A stretch of DNA of 64,000 nucleotides. Origin: Chenopodium formosanum (lineage: Eukaryota; Streptophyta; Magnoliopsida; Caryophyllales; Amaranthaceae). Positions 11,378 to 23,600 of the stretch are shown piece after piece. The stretch lies in contig CM044867.1 of NCBI GenBank assembly GCA_024500155.1, positions 15,662,632 through 15,726,631 on the forward strand, given 5' to 3'. The notes under the pieces are model-generated. The model saw nothing but the letters and a program-made list of their open reading frames with translations, was not told the DNA's origin and did not search any database. A program made the translations under genes and the position numbers. Positions within the stretch are counted from its first letter, which is position 1. The number at the start of each line of letters is the position of its first letter.

Positions 11378-11417
11378 TTTTGCTCGAGGACGAGCAAAAG
11401 TTTAGCTTGGGGGAATT
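11378..11417 (+). other. Hairpin and 3' polypurine tract of inner Athila element
   Basis: TTTTGCTCG and CGAGCAAAA form a 9-bp stem with loop AGGA (11378-11399). The tract AGCTTGGGGGAAT (11404-11416) abuts the 3' LTR, as expected for the plus-strand DNA primer. Confidence 0.8.
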
Positions 11418-13063
11418 TGATTAGTGACATTTTTGGCACTCATTTGGTTCCTTTTTGGATGATTTTTATTTCATTTTATCTCTCTTTTCTTTAGTTTTCC
11501 TTAGTTTTATTCTTGTTTTCTTCATTTTATGCTTTTTGTAGTTAGTTTCTCTTTTTCATGTCTTTTTCTAGTTTACTTGTTATTTTTCTCTTTTACTTGA
11601 TTTTTATCTTTAGCTTGTAGGTGGTAATTGATTGTCCAAGAATTCCCGAGCTTCCTCTCTACGAGTTTTCATTGCTTTTATGCCTAAAGAAGGTGCAAGA
11701 AGTTCCAAGTCAAAGGTGGATCCAAGGGGCAAGCTTCAAGGCTTTGTTTATGCCTTCCTCACGGCTTACACTCTTCAAGAAATTCAAGAAAGTTCCTGCC
11801 CACTTTGTCCTCCATCATCATCATCTTGGATGCGTGCACCACTTGAGCTAGGACGAAAAGAAGAAGGGGGAAAGACCCAGCAATGTGCGGGAGCACTAAG
11901 GGAGTGTGCGGCCGCACATTGGTCGTGTGTGGCCGCACACCAGGTGCGTGCGGGCGCACCTGTCTGGGTGTGTCCCGTGCGTGCCAGTCTCCCTCCTCCG
12001 AGCGCCCGCACTTACGAGGGTCTATTTTTGGGCGTCATTACCGACCTCCTCCTTGTATATATAATTATTTATACCTATTTTTAGGAAGTTAGTTTTTAGT
12101 TTTTAGATTGAATTTTGATAGTCAATTTTTGGGAGAATTTTAGAGAGAGAAACTCAAGAACTAGAGAGAGAAACTCATGATCTTTGGTGTTTGCTCAAGA
12201 ATTCATCATTGTATTTGATCTTTTGATCAAAGTTTTGTAAGGATCTTCTTCTTGATTTCAATACAAGTTTGATTTTAGCTGATTTCATTAGTTTTTCATG
12301 TTATTGATGATTGATTTGGTTTTTGATTGATTTTGATTGATTGTTGGTTTAATCTTTGATTTCAATTATGTTGATGATGAAGTTGATGATTGTTGTAGTT
12401 TTGATCTTAATTACTATGGCTAGTGAGTTGTTTCCTAGCTAGGGAAATGGTGAAGCATGTATGACTGATGGAATAGTGTATTTTGGGGATAATTGATGGA
12501 GTTGATGATATGATTAAATTTGGTTGATATTTCATGTGCATGTGTGTGATTAATTGAGGTTTGTCCATCTTTGATTAATACACTAGATTGCATTGTAAGC
12601 TTGCTATGATACGGACCATTGATTATTAAACTTGCAATTTCACGATTGAGGTGCTTTGTGACGTTCCCTAGGTAGTGTTTAGCGTAGTTGACGCTAGTTA
12701 GACCTCTAGGTGAACCATCTTAGTATGCTCTTTTGGATACATGATGATTTTCCTTCATATCGCTTGACTTAGTCAGTTTAACCTCCCAAATTACCGTTTC
12801 CATTATGATTGCATGTGGATCCATTGCCATAGTGTCTTAGATTGATTTCATATAAGTTTTGCATTACCTAGTTTAGCCTTAGTTCTACCTCAAACCCCTT
12901 CTTGACTTCGAAATAGCTTGATTTAGGCATCGTGCACTTGATATCCATTCCCTTGGGTTCGACCTTGACTTACCACTACGCTAAATAGGGGTTAGTTAGG
13001 TTACAAATTTTGTTTGATAAGGTGGGGTGGTAGCCCAACGACCTACCGTTCTCCTTCCCATCA
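11418..13063 (+). repeat. 3' LTR of inner Athila element
   Basis: This 1646-bp LTR starts TGATTAGTG and ends CCCATCA, and is followed by the TSD tgaat. Compared with the 5' LTR it shows scattered substitutions and one extra block of about 61 bp containing two copies of AGAGAGAGAAACTCA or close variants. The GC-rich array is at 11885, 11906, 11927 and 11948, keeping the 21-bp spacing although units 1 and 3 carry substitutions. Confidence 0.92.
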
Positions 13064-14065
13064 TGAATAAGTTAAAAAAAAAAAAAAACAAAACAAAACA
13101 AAAAAAAACAAAAAACAAAAAACAAAAAAACAAAAAACAAAAAATATTTTAGATGGATTCATTTTCTTCCTTAGTTTAAGCATTGAGGACAATGCTTTGT
13201 TCAAGCTTGGGGGGAATATTGTGTGTTTGTGTTGAATAAGCTTGGGGGAATGGCATTAGTGGTATTTTTGCTTGATATTTAGTGAATTCTTGAGTTATTT
13301 TTGAGTGTTGGCCGCTCTTTTTGCTTCGCTTAGGAAATTTCACCAAATTTCAAATTTTTACCTCGCCTTAACCCTTAGCCTTACGTTACAACCAATAAAA
13401 AGACCCTTAGACTCTAGTGGGTTAGGTCAAAAGAACGGTGGAGGGAGATAGACTCCAAACCTATGGAAAGAGTATGCATAGTTGAGACGTTGGGATTACC
13501 TTCTCAAAGTTTTTCAATTCTTTATCTTTTTCCGGTTCCTTCGTGGAATCTTGAGAAGCTAGCTTAAGGGTTGATTTGAAGCTAGTGGAGAGAACGTGGC
13601 CCGATTGGTTGGGGCTAGGGTGGATTGAGTCCTAAGTAGTTCTCTATGCTTAGCATGTGTTATGTTTCAATCAACCATTGACATCTTGGAACGTGCATAC
13701 ATTTGTCCATGAGAAAGGTTTGCATTCATTAGTACTTGTCCTTATCTCTTGTCCATATATGAGCTTGTGTTTTTCTTTTTCTCTTTGTGTTTCTTTTCCT
13801 TTTGTTGCCTTGCTTTGGTTTTTGTCGAGAGTTGTGGGGTAAGCTCTTAGGAAACCCTCACGAGACCTCACTCGTCCTCATAGGCGACTTTGGGGTTTTA
13901 AGGGCTTGTTGTAGCTAAAAACAACCGTGATTCCTACGACAGTGAGTTAGTGTACATTCTTTCTCCTTGTTTCTATTTTGTTTCTTTTGGTTTTAATAAT
14001 TCCATCTTGTTCTCTTTTGCCTTAGCTTTGCTCGAGGACGAGCAAAGGTTTAGCTTGGGGGAATT
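13064..14065 (+). mobile_element. Outer Athila-type element, 3' internal region
   Basis: The outer element resumes after the TSD copy tgaat. An A/CA-rich low-complexity tract occupies 13074-13145. A hairpin with loop AGGA is at 13178-13197, and AGCTTGGGGG occurs at 13204, 13239 and 14052. A second AGGA hairpin is at 14026-14047, immediately upstream of the last of these, which abuts the LTR. The order matches 10530-11417 of the inner element, but the sequence is clearly diverged. No gene is supported. Confidence 0.8.
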
Positions 14066-15274
14066 TGATAAGTGATATTTATGTCATTCCTAGGGGTAGT
14101 GTTTAGGTTATTTTCGTGTTTATTTTCCCTTATTTTACCTTTTATTCTCTTGTTTTCTTTTTAATAAAGTTTCTTGTTTATTTCTTAGTTTTAGTATGTT
14201 TTATTTAATTTCTTTATTTAATTGGTTTCTAGCTTATTTTCGTATTTTATGTGCTTTTGTTTTATTTTATTTGGTTCCTTTCCTTTGTTACTTTCATAGT
14301 TTTATTTAGTTTTAAGTTTATTTTATTTACTTGTATAGTTTTATGTCTTTATTAGTTTTAGTTTTATTTCTCTCATTTCTATTTTTACTTTTATTAATTT
14401 TTATTAGTTTAGTGTTACTTCTCTTTTTCTATTTTATTTTATTTATTTCCTTTTTATTTATTTTATTTTATTTGTCTAGGTTTCACACTTTTATCCTCGG
14501 GTTTGTTTGTGTGTAGGCTCGAGTTCAAGGTCCAAGTCAAGGCTTTTCAATTGCTGCCCTGCTACTTGCTGCTGCCCCTTATCCTTCACCCCACCATCTC
14601 CTATCCTCCACCACACCAACTAAACACCAATTCCCTTGCTCCATCTCCCCTGTTCTAAACACCTAGCAGCCTCAACAACAACAACAATCACATCACCACT
14701 CCGCAACACCACCAAAACCGCCACTAACAACCCACAATCAACCACCAATTACCACCAGCCACGAAAACCCACAGCACCACTGCTCTCACCAACATGCAAC
14801 CCCACAACCACCAACAACAGCAACAACAACGAACACAACATCAACAATAAACACCTCACGCAACCACCAGCTCTACCAATCTACAGCAGCTCCAACATCT
14901 CCGCGCCACAATTACAGGACCAGAACCACCGTTAGCCACCTCCAATCAGTGCAGCCCGCATCTGCAATTCACCCCTCAATTTCGACTCAATTCGCAATAC
15001 CCTTCAGAGCGGACGCTCACTCAACCAAAGCGGCCGCTCCATTACACTCATTTTCACCAATTTAAGGCAGAAGCTCAGAGCGGACGCTCCAATGGGTATG
15101 AGCGACCGCTCCATCTTTATCGAGCTTAATTGCCGATAACATTTGGTAGTGTTTAACTGTTCTCTGTGGTTCGACCCCTATGCTTTCTTTATACTGGTAT
15201 TAGGTTTGTTTAGGTTATATAAATTGTATTTGATCTAGGGATAGACAATTGACGACACGTTTATTCCCTTGTCA
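14066..15274 (+). repeat. 3' LTR of outer Athila-type element
   Basis: The LTR starts TGATAAGTGATATTT directly after the purine tract and is predicted to end at CCCTTGTCA (15274). It contains GAGCGGNCGCTC near-palindromes starting at 15007, 15028, 15078 and 15100, and a ggttcgacccc motif near the end that is also seen in the inner LTR. The 3' boundary is inferred from the TG...CA rule because the 5' LTR is outside the window. A 99-codon ORF at 14636-14935 is a CA-rich repeat translation and is not counted. Confidence 0.7.
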
Positions 15275-15996
15275 AAATCTCGATTTAGGGATTTAGAGCC
15301 GCGCCTATAGGTGGCGCGCGCAACTAAGAGAGTCGCGCTCGAGTGCCACGCGCATCTCAATGAGTCGCGCACGCCCAGCGCGCGCAACTTATTAAGTTGC
15401 GCTGGTTTGCGGTTTGCCTTATACGAAAACGCGTTTTTAAAACTTCCATAACTTTTGATTGCAAAGTCGAATTTAGGTGTGTGAGATATCATTAGAAATC
15501 TATGGATGTCTCCTTTCCAATTCCATTAGAATTAGGTTAAAATATGCTATGGATCAAAAGTTATGGCCGTTGGAGTGCAAGGGTATCAGTTTTAGGCCTG
15601 GTTTAGTGTTTTAATCATAACTTCTTCATATTTGCTCGGAATTAGGCTTATAGTATACCGTTGGAAAGCTATTTTAAAGGGTTATCCATCAGTATAATCC
15701 TTGCATGGGAATTTTATGGTTGTTTCATTTGTTTGGCTCGGTTTTCAACAATGTAGGTTCCATTGGATCCAATCATTGCATTTGACGCATTTGGGTCCGA
15801 TATAAATCAAGTTTAAACATGTATGAACACGTTTTAGGCTTAATTAGCAATCGGACAAGGCTCTAAGATAACTTGGTCTCAATAATGCTTTTCGTAGTCC
15901 ATAAACACTTCAACTTTGATCTAGCATGAAGAACGGGTTTTTGTAACATCAGCGCACTTCCTTTTTGGGACAAGAGGCCAAATGTAGGTGTCTACA
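15275..15996 (+). repeat. Right-end fragment of a long LTR family ending TGTCTACA
   Basis: The end GTGTCTACA at 15996 and the block around 15600-15680 (cataacttcttcat...ggaattaggcttata) match 27880-27930 near the right end of the LTR copy at 26195-28174. Near-palindromic GC-rich units beginning AGTCGCGC or AGCCGCGC start at 15297, 15331, 15363 and 15395. The TGTAGACA...TGTCTACA type of LTR is common in Tat-related gypsy elements, but I cannot confirm the lineage. Confidence 0.55.
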
Positions 15997-18582
15997 CTCT
16001 GAGAATATGGTGTAGATTCATGGAGGCTAAGAAATAGTTGGAGGAGGTTTAGGAGAAGATTCAGCAGGATTATAACAATGTTGATTATGTTGTATTGCAG
16101 AAAGACTTGTTGGATAAGTTTGTTGATATTAAGAAGCAATATTACAGGTTTTTGTAGCAGAAAGCTAAGCTAGATTGGTTGAATCTTGGTGATGAAAATA
16201 CTGCTTTCTTTCATAAGCATATAAAAAATCAAGCTTATAAGAAGAGAGTAGTGGCTATTCATGATATGAATAGGGTTTGGTGTGAGGATCAGAAGAATGT
16301 AGCCAAGGCTTTTGTTGATTATTATACTTGTCTTCTGGGAACTGAATAGCATTGTGATGTTAGAATGGATCAGAATATTGTGAATCATGGTCCTTTAGTA
16401 ACTGTAGAGCATGGGAGGTTTCTGATCACCCCTTTCACTAAGAATAAGATTAGGAAAGCTATGTTTACATTCTAGGGATTAAAGCCCCAAGTCCTGATGG
16501 TTTTAACAGTATCTTTTACAAGATGAGTTGGGATATTATTGGTGATGATATTTGTGAAGCTTTAATGCATGTTTTTTAGTCTGGGAAGATTTTGAAGGAG
16601 ATCAATTGCACTAATTTAGTGCTCATCCCAAAATGTTATCAACCTAGCTCATTTACAGTTTTTAGACCAATTGCTTGTTGCAATATGATCTACAAGGTGG
16701 TTACTAAGCTGGTTTGTAGTAGATTGAAGAGAATTCTTCCCGACATTATTTCTCCAAAACAGTCAGGTTTTGTTCAAGGAAGGAGAATCTGTCATAACAT
16801 TTGTATTGTGCAAGATTTGATTGGAAGATATCAAAGGAAGAATGCTCCCCTTGGGTGTATGTTCAGGGTGGATATCAAAAAGGCTTATGATTTTGTTAAC
16901 TGGAGGTTTTTGAGGGACATGTTAGAAGCTCTTAAATTTCCTGATAAGTTCATTCAACTGGTTATGGAATGTGTTACCACCCCCAACTTTTCTCTGGTGA
17001 TTAATGGTGAGGTTCATAGGTTTTTCACTGGTAAGAAAGGTTTGAGACAAGGGATCCCTTGTCCCCTCTCCTGTTTTTCATTTGCATGGAGTATTTAACA
17101 AGATTGTTTCAGAGGATTGGAGAGCACAATGAGTTTAAATTTCATCCAAGATGTAGAGGAGTGAAGCTTAACCATCTTGTTTTTGCAGATGACTTAATTG
17201 TCATGGCTAGAGGTGATTGCAAGTCTGCTAAGCTTTTAATGAGAGGTTTAGCCACTTTTGCTGCTACCTCTGGTTTAGTTGCATATCAGGGAAAATCGAG
17301 TGTGTATTTTTGTAATGTGGAGCAGGAAACCAAGACCAATATTAAAAGTCTTTCTCGATTTCAAGAAGGAAGCTTATCCTTTAGATATTTGGGGGTGAAA
17401 GTGAATGCAAAGAAGTTATCAAAAGATGATTGTAATGTGCTTGAGGATAAGATTGTGGCTAGGGTGAGAGCTTGGGGTGGTAGGACCATCTCCTATACTG
17501 CTATAGTTACTTTAGTTAATGATGTTCTTATGTCTCTTCACACATATTGGGCTTCTTTGTTTATTCTTCCAAAGCAAGTGTTGGAGGGTGTGATGAATAT
17601 CTGCAGGAATTTTCTTTGGTATGGGAAAGCTATTTTAGCAGATTTCCACCTTTTTCCTAGGATATATCTGCAGACCTAAAAAGCAGGGAGGTCTTAGAAT
17701 TCAGGATTGTGTTAAGTGGAATATGGCAGTTATGGGGAAGTATATTTGGGATATAGCTAATAAGAATGACAGTCTTTGGCTGAGATGGGTAAATCATCAC
17801 TATGTGAAAGGTAAAAATTGGAAGTGAATGAACTGCCCTGCTCAGGCAAGTTGGTAGTGGAAGCAGATCTGGAAGGTAAAGGAACAGATCAAATATGGCT
17901 TCTCAAGGAATGTTTGGAAGCATAATGCAGATGGTTACACTGTTGCTTCAGCTTATAGGTGGATATAGGATGTCAGACCTGATGTTCCTTGGAGTAATTG
18001 GGTAAGGAATAGGTATAATGGACCTAAACACAGGTTCATTTTGTGGATTGCAGTTTGGGAGAGATTGAAGACTAAGGAGAAGCTGAAGACTTATGGGATG
18101 ATTGATAATGATAGTTGTCCTCTGTGTGGTAATTGCTCTGAGTCTAATAAGCATTTGTTCTTTGACTTTGATTATAGTCAGAGAATTTTGAGTATTCTGC
18201 AAGAAAAATGCCGAAAGCAGCTAGATTTCAAGAGTTTGGCAGTCTGTAATGACTGGTGCTGGAAGGCTAGAAACAGGTTTCAGAAACAAGTTTATCAAAG
18301 TTTATGTGTTGCAATTGTGTATAATATTTGGCAGCAAAGAAATAGAGCTATTTGGGATCCTAGAATTGATATACATAGTATTGTTGTAAATAGGATATGT
18401 TTTGATGTATTTAATAGGATTAGCAGTGTTTGTTCTAGGAAGGTAAAGGTTAGTGAGCTAAGTTGGCTCAGAGGCTTATGCTTAGGGGTTTAGTAACCTC
18501 CGTGTAATTCTTTTTTGTGATTAATAAAATTTTGCCTTTTCTCAAAAAAAAAAAAATAAAAAAAAAAATAAAAAAAATAAAA
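15997..18582 (+). pseudogene. 5'-truncated LINE (L1-like) with reverse transcriptase and zf-RVT, frameshifted
   Basis: These are remains of a non-LTR retrotransposon ORF2. Reverse transcriptase motifs appear in order: RPIACCNMIYK and FVQGRRI (16660-16800), FRVDIKKAYDFVNW (16860-16905), GLRQGIP near 17045, and the catalytic FADD at about 17182-17193. The frame breaks at about 17055-17090 inside the block after GLRQG, with further stops near 16330 and 17679. A reverse-transcriptase zinc-binding motif (CPLCG...NKHLFF) lies at about 18117-18165. The 3' end is a poly(A)/A-rich tail (18545-18582). The endonuclease region is missing. I could not identify a target-site duplication. Confidence 0.85.
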
Positions 18583-20666
18583 GTTATCATCATATTGGAA
18601 GATATAATTTTCAAGCATTCACAAATGTTAGAAGTTGGATTTTTCATTTGAACATTAAAGTTCATATTTTTCTAACTCCCACTTACTTTTTCAAAATCTC
18701 AAGATTAATTTAAATTGATTAAATTAATAATGAGAAATTGCCATATTTATGTTGTTGCACCAAGCTAAACCAATTTAATTAAAGAATGGTTCTTTAAAGT
18801 ATTTTGGTTGAATACACTTTGATAATTTTATTATAAGTTAGACTTGATCGAATTTTCTTTTTTTTTTTTTTTTTGCTCATTGAATTAGTTCTAAAATTAA
18901 TTTAGAATTAATAATAATGTCACGCGAAATTTGGGATCAAAGTCCCGAGGCTATGGCACGCAAATCAAGGCAAAAGCACCCTTGGCTAGTCGGGCTGCAT
19001 AGCAGCCCGCATATGGCTACCAAGGGGCTGCCATGATGCTGCGTGCAGCCAAAGGCGTGGCTGATGCGCACAGCCGCAAGCAGCAGCACAACAGCAACAT
19101 GCTGGTGCGTGCGTGAGTGTTGTGGTGTGTGTCGTGATGGCTGCTGTGGTGAGACTGTTCGTGCACGAGCATCGTGTGCTTCGGCTTGGTGCATCTGTCA
19201 TGTGCCGAGGCTATGCCGTGGTAAATGTGGCATGGTGCGCATGGCTAGCAAGCTCGTGTGGCCCCGTGGCTCACTTACTCGCACGCCCCGTAGAAGTGTC
19301 GAAGCATATGCTGTATTCTAAGCTATGGGTGTGACGCTTGGCATGAGTCACGACCATGCACACCACCCCTTAATTAGCACATGTATTTTGGCAATTATAT
19401 TTTGCAAAGTTTGCCGTTTTATTTATTTTAATTAGTTTTATTTATTTTAATTAAAAGTTTGGAGGCTAGGCCTCGGTTTTAAGCGGCATTGGCAAAATTT
19501 ATTTTAACAAGTTTGGGTTCTACCGGCTTAATTAATTGGATTAATTAAGATGGATGCGGAATTTAGTGGGAGCTACAATTATTAAATACGTCAATTACAT
19601 CATCGGTTAAACAACTTTGCCTAATTTTAATTAGGCGTGTTAATCGGATTAACCACCTAGATTAGTTACTAGTGCGCGTTTGTTGAATGCAATATTACTT
19701 TTTTGTTGCTGTAAAATGCATGTGCCATTCACATATAGTGAATGGATGAATGGAATGTATATTCTCTCACAGGTTTTATGAAATGGCAATTAGTGGAACC
19801 CGATTAGGATAGAAAATACGGACTACGTTCCGTGATGTATTTTTGTAAATCTGGATTCGGTCTACGCACCGTTGAGTATTTTTGTACCTTAATATTTGGA
19901 TTAATCTTAGTCGTAGATACTAGTAGTTGCAATTTTGGTTAAATTCTTGAAGACGGAGTTTCTTGGAAGACGATGCCTTAAAGTTGCAAGTGAAGACCTT
20001 TTGAAGACTTGAAGAATTTAAGGGGTCATGCTAGTGTCCAATATGCATCTCATACTTATGCTTTATATATTTATGCTTGTTCTTATATATATATGAATGA
20101 TATGATTAGATGCATGTGTAAGCTTTCAAAACGTTGTGATGATTAGTTAAGTTCACTTAAATCAACCAACATAGAAATCCTAGGTCCCTAATAATATTGA
20201 GTAAAACTTGCCTATCCAAAACAACACTTACTATCTGGAACAGGGTAATGGTGGGCTACGCCAAAGAGAGGTGTCATCTCTTCTCTTAGGAGGTAAGACA
20301 CACCAGGTGTGCATGTTGGTTTTGATTGAACTCATCGGTGTGAGTGAAGACTCCTCACATACCGTGGCAAAAGAGATATATCGTCAAGATGCATTAGATG
20401 CGACGATTATATAACCAAGATTGGCTTGAAACCATTAGCAAGGCAATGCTTACCTTGGGATAACAAGTGTTAGGACAAGCCAAAGCATGCCTAATTAGTT
20501 GTTGATCCCTTCGATCTTGGAATTGCCTTATTTTCACAAAATGGGGGCAATTTTACGTGTAAATAAGACGTTTAATAAGTATTGAAATTTGCGTGAATTA
20601 AATTCAATCTTATTTAAAGTATTCCTTGAATGGTTTTTCTTTTCAAATTCTTTCAATTGTAGAATC
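18583..20666 (+). mobile_element. Ty1/copia element, upstream non-coding region and putative 5' LTR (boundaries unresolved)
   Basis: No gene is supported. A GC-rich block at about 18935-19330 resembles 25790-26110 downstream of pol. Both contain gccgcaagca and agcagcccgca words, suggesting LTR-derived sequence on both sides. Flanking parts do not align by eye, and I found no initiator-tRNA-type primer site. A pyrimidine-rich stretch ending in tttcaattgtag lies four bases before the gag ATG and looks like a 3' splice site. Confidence 0.45.
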
Positions 20667-23600
20667 ATGTCATCGAACAACTCAAACAACCAGTTTTCAT
20701 TACGCTCAATTCTCGATAAGGAGAAGTTGAGTGGTACCAATTTCCTTGATTGGCAAAGGAATTTGCGTATCGTTCTTATGCAAGAACAGAAAGAATATTT
20801 CCTTGATGAGGAAATGCCCGAGGCTCCCAATGAGGAGTTGACTCAGGCTGCCCTTAACCGATGGCAAGTGGCCAATTGGGATGTCAAGTGCGTAATGCTA
20901 GCCATTATGTCTCCTGAACTTCAGAAAAACTTCTTCGAGAAGGAATCGGCATATGAGATCATTTCTGAGTTACAAAATATGTTTCAAGAGCAGGCTCGAA
21001 CAATAAGATTTAAAGCTCACAGGCAGATCCTTGAGACTAAGCTCAAGAAAGGGGACCCAGTCAGCCCACATGTGCTCAAAATGATCGGATTATTTGAGAA
21101 CATGGGAAGGCTTGATGCGGGGTACTCAACTGAAATGGCTATTGACATCATTCTCCATTCCCTTCACAAAGGCAATGACTAGTTCAAGATGAACTACAAT
21201 ATGCATAGCATGGAGATTACCCTCACCGAGCTTCACGGGATGTTGAAGCAAGCTGAGCAGACACTCAAAGATGAGGGAAAGCATGATATGCTAATGATCA
21301 AGAAGGGCAAGCCGTTCAAAAGGGCGGGCAAAAAGAACAAGGGCTTCAAGGGGAAAGGAAAGAAGAACTTTCCGCCTAAGCCAAAGGCTACCAAAGACAA
21401 CAAGGATAGGAAGGTAGCATCTTCTAAGTCTGATTCCGAATGCTTCTATTGTAATAAGAAGGGACATTGGAAGAGAGACTACCTCAAGCTCAAGGAAGAT
21501 AAGAAGAACGGAACCGTTGCTTCTGTATCAAGTATTTATGTTATAGACTTTAACTTCACTAGCTCAGCTTCATGGGTATTGGATACCGGATGTGGCTCAC
21601 ACCTTTGTTCCAATTATCAGGAACTATGGAACACTAGGATGCTAGCGAAGGGAGAGATCGAGCTCCGGGTAGGAAATGGAGCGAGAATTGGTGCTATAAC
21701 CGTAGGATCTCTTAGTTTGTCTTTGCCCACGAGGCTAGTTTTGGAACTGGACAATGTTTATTGTGTTCCTAACATTACCAAAAACATTTTTTCCATTTTG
21801 GTGCTGGACGCCAAAGGTTTTGAATTTCGAGTTAAAGACCAATCATGTTCATTTTATCTCGATAATGTTTTATATGGTACGGAACATTCAGAAAATGGTC
21901 TTTATGTGTTATCTTTATACAAAGAAGTTTATAATGTCGATATTCCCACTGAGAAAGCTAAGATTACACTGTCTAGTCAGACCTACTTGTGGCATTTTCG
22001 TCTTGGCCTCATTAACATCAAACGCATCAAGAAACTTCTACAAGATGGCGTTAGACTCATTTGATTTAGAATCATTTGAGAATTACGAAGGATGTTTACT
22101 AGGCAAGATGATAAAGCAACCATTCTCTAAGTTAGGAGAAAGGGCCAGTGACTTATTGGGCCTAATACATACCGATGTATGTGGGCCAATGAGTACACCC
22201 GCAAGGATGGTTATCAGTATTTTATAACCTTCATGGACAACTATAGTAGACATGGATATGTCTATCTAATGTCGCACAAATCTAAATCGTTTGATAAATT
22301 CAAAGAATTTCATAGTGAAGTTAAAAATCAACTTGGCAAGAAAATCAAAGCACTTCGATCAGATCGAGGTAGCGAATATTTGAGCCAAGAATTCGATGAC
22401 CATCTGAAGGATCATGGCGTACTTTCAGAACTTACACCTCCCGGAACTCCATAATGGAATGGAGTGTTTGAAAGGAGAAATCAAACCTTGTTAAACATGG
22501 TACGATCGACTATGGGTCTTAGTCAACTTCCAATCTCAATCTGGGGATATTCACTTTTAACCGCGGCACTTGCACTGAATCGTGCTCCGTCAAAAGCTGT
22601 AGAAAAGACTCCATATGAATTATGGACGAACAAACCTCCTAGGTTGACTTTTCTTAAGATTTGGGGATGCAAAGCATATGTCAAGAGACTCATGTCTGAT
22701 AAACTTCATCCAAAATCTGACAAGGTTTTCTTTGTGGGCTATCCATAAGAAACCAAAGGGTATTACTTCTACAATAGATCCGACAACAAAGTGTTTGTTG
22801 CTCGTGATGGTGTCTTTTTCGAGAAAGAGCATCTTTCCCAAATGACAAGTGGGAGGAAATTCGAACTCAACGAAGTTCGAGAGGACGAGCAACAAGGACA
22901 AATTGACAATCAAAGTGCTCACGAAGCATCTGTTGACATTGGTCAAAGTCAAAATATACAAAGTCAAACCGACAATGCAAATGCTCAGTCCATTACCCTA
23001 CGTAGGTCAACTCGGCCCAGATCTCAATCTGACAGATATCTCGGTGTTGTATTAACAGAAGATCAGGACATCCTAGTAATGGATGGAGAGCCGGCAACCT
23101 ACAAGCAAGCTATGACGAGCCCTGACTCTGCAAAATGGCAAAAGGCCATGAAATCCGAAATAAACTCCATGTTTGAAAATCAAATATGGGACTTGGTTGA
23201 TTTACCCGAAAGCTACACACCTATCGGATATAAATGGATTTTAAAGTTGAAAACTGACAAAGATGGAAATGTATTCATTTATAAAGCTAGACTGGTAGCA
23301 AAAGGTTACATGCAAATTCAGGGAGTTGATTTTTATGAAACCTTTTCTGCAATTGCAATGCTTAAGTCCGTTTGGATTCTTCTAGCGATTGCTGCATATT
23401 ACAATTATGGAATATGGCAGATGGACGTCAAAACCGCCTTCCTCAATGGAATTTTGGAAGAAACTGTGTACATGACACAGCCTGAAGGTTTTGTCGACCA
23501 AAACAATGCTAGAAAGTTATGCAAGCTTAAGAAGTCCATTTATGGATTAAAGCAAGCAAGCAGAAGTTGGAATCAGCGATTTGATGAAGCCATTGGTGAG

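Larger units (their letters stand above)
8675..11417 (+). other. Athila 3' internal non-coding region with repeated PPT-like motifs
   Basis: I see no gene in these 2.7 kb; the ORFs at 9076-10246 are hydrophobic translations of T-rich DNA. The 10-mer AGCTTGGGGG occurs at 8770, 10561, 10621 and 11404, the last being the tract next to the 3' LTR. Two perfect hairpins with loop AGGA occur at 10536-10553 and 11378-11399. A GCCGTCC/GGCAAGGAC block is duplicated at about 10372-10455. Confidence 0.7.
803..13063 (+). mobile_element. Inner Athila-type Ty3/gypsy LTR retrotransposon lacking pol (non-autonomous)
   Basis: The element is bounded by two LTRs (803-2387 and 11418-13063) that begin TGAT and end ATCA, and by a perfect 5-bp target-site duplication tgaat (798-802 and 13064-13068). 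A primer binding site follows the 5' LTR and a purine-rich tract precedes the 3' LTR. The interior codes for gag-protease (2528-5503) and, separately, an Athila-type second ORF with premature stops (6872-8674). No reverse transcriptase, RNase H or integrase motif occurs between them, where autonomous Athila elements carry pol. It is inserted in a related but different Athila element. Moving it would require proteins supplied in trans. Confidence 0.93.

Noticed and set aside
15997..18582. Target-site duplication for the first LINE
   Set aside because: No convincing direct repeat links the sequence before 15997 with that after the poly(A) tail.
18937..19334. Overlapping Cys/Ala-rich ORFs on both strands in the GC-rich copia block
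   Set aside because: GC-rich repeat DNA has few stops; there are no motifs and both strands are equally open.
18583..20666. A confirmed 5' LTR for the decayed copia element
   Set aside because: The start TTGAAAGGAATGG of the putative 3' LTR is not found here and no tRNA-Met primer site is visible; only the GC-rich part is similar.
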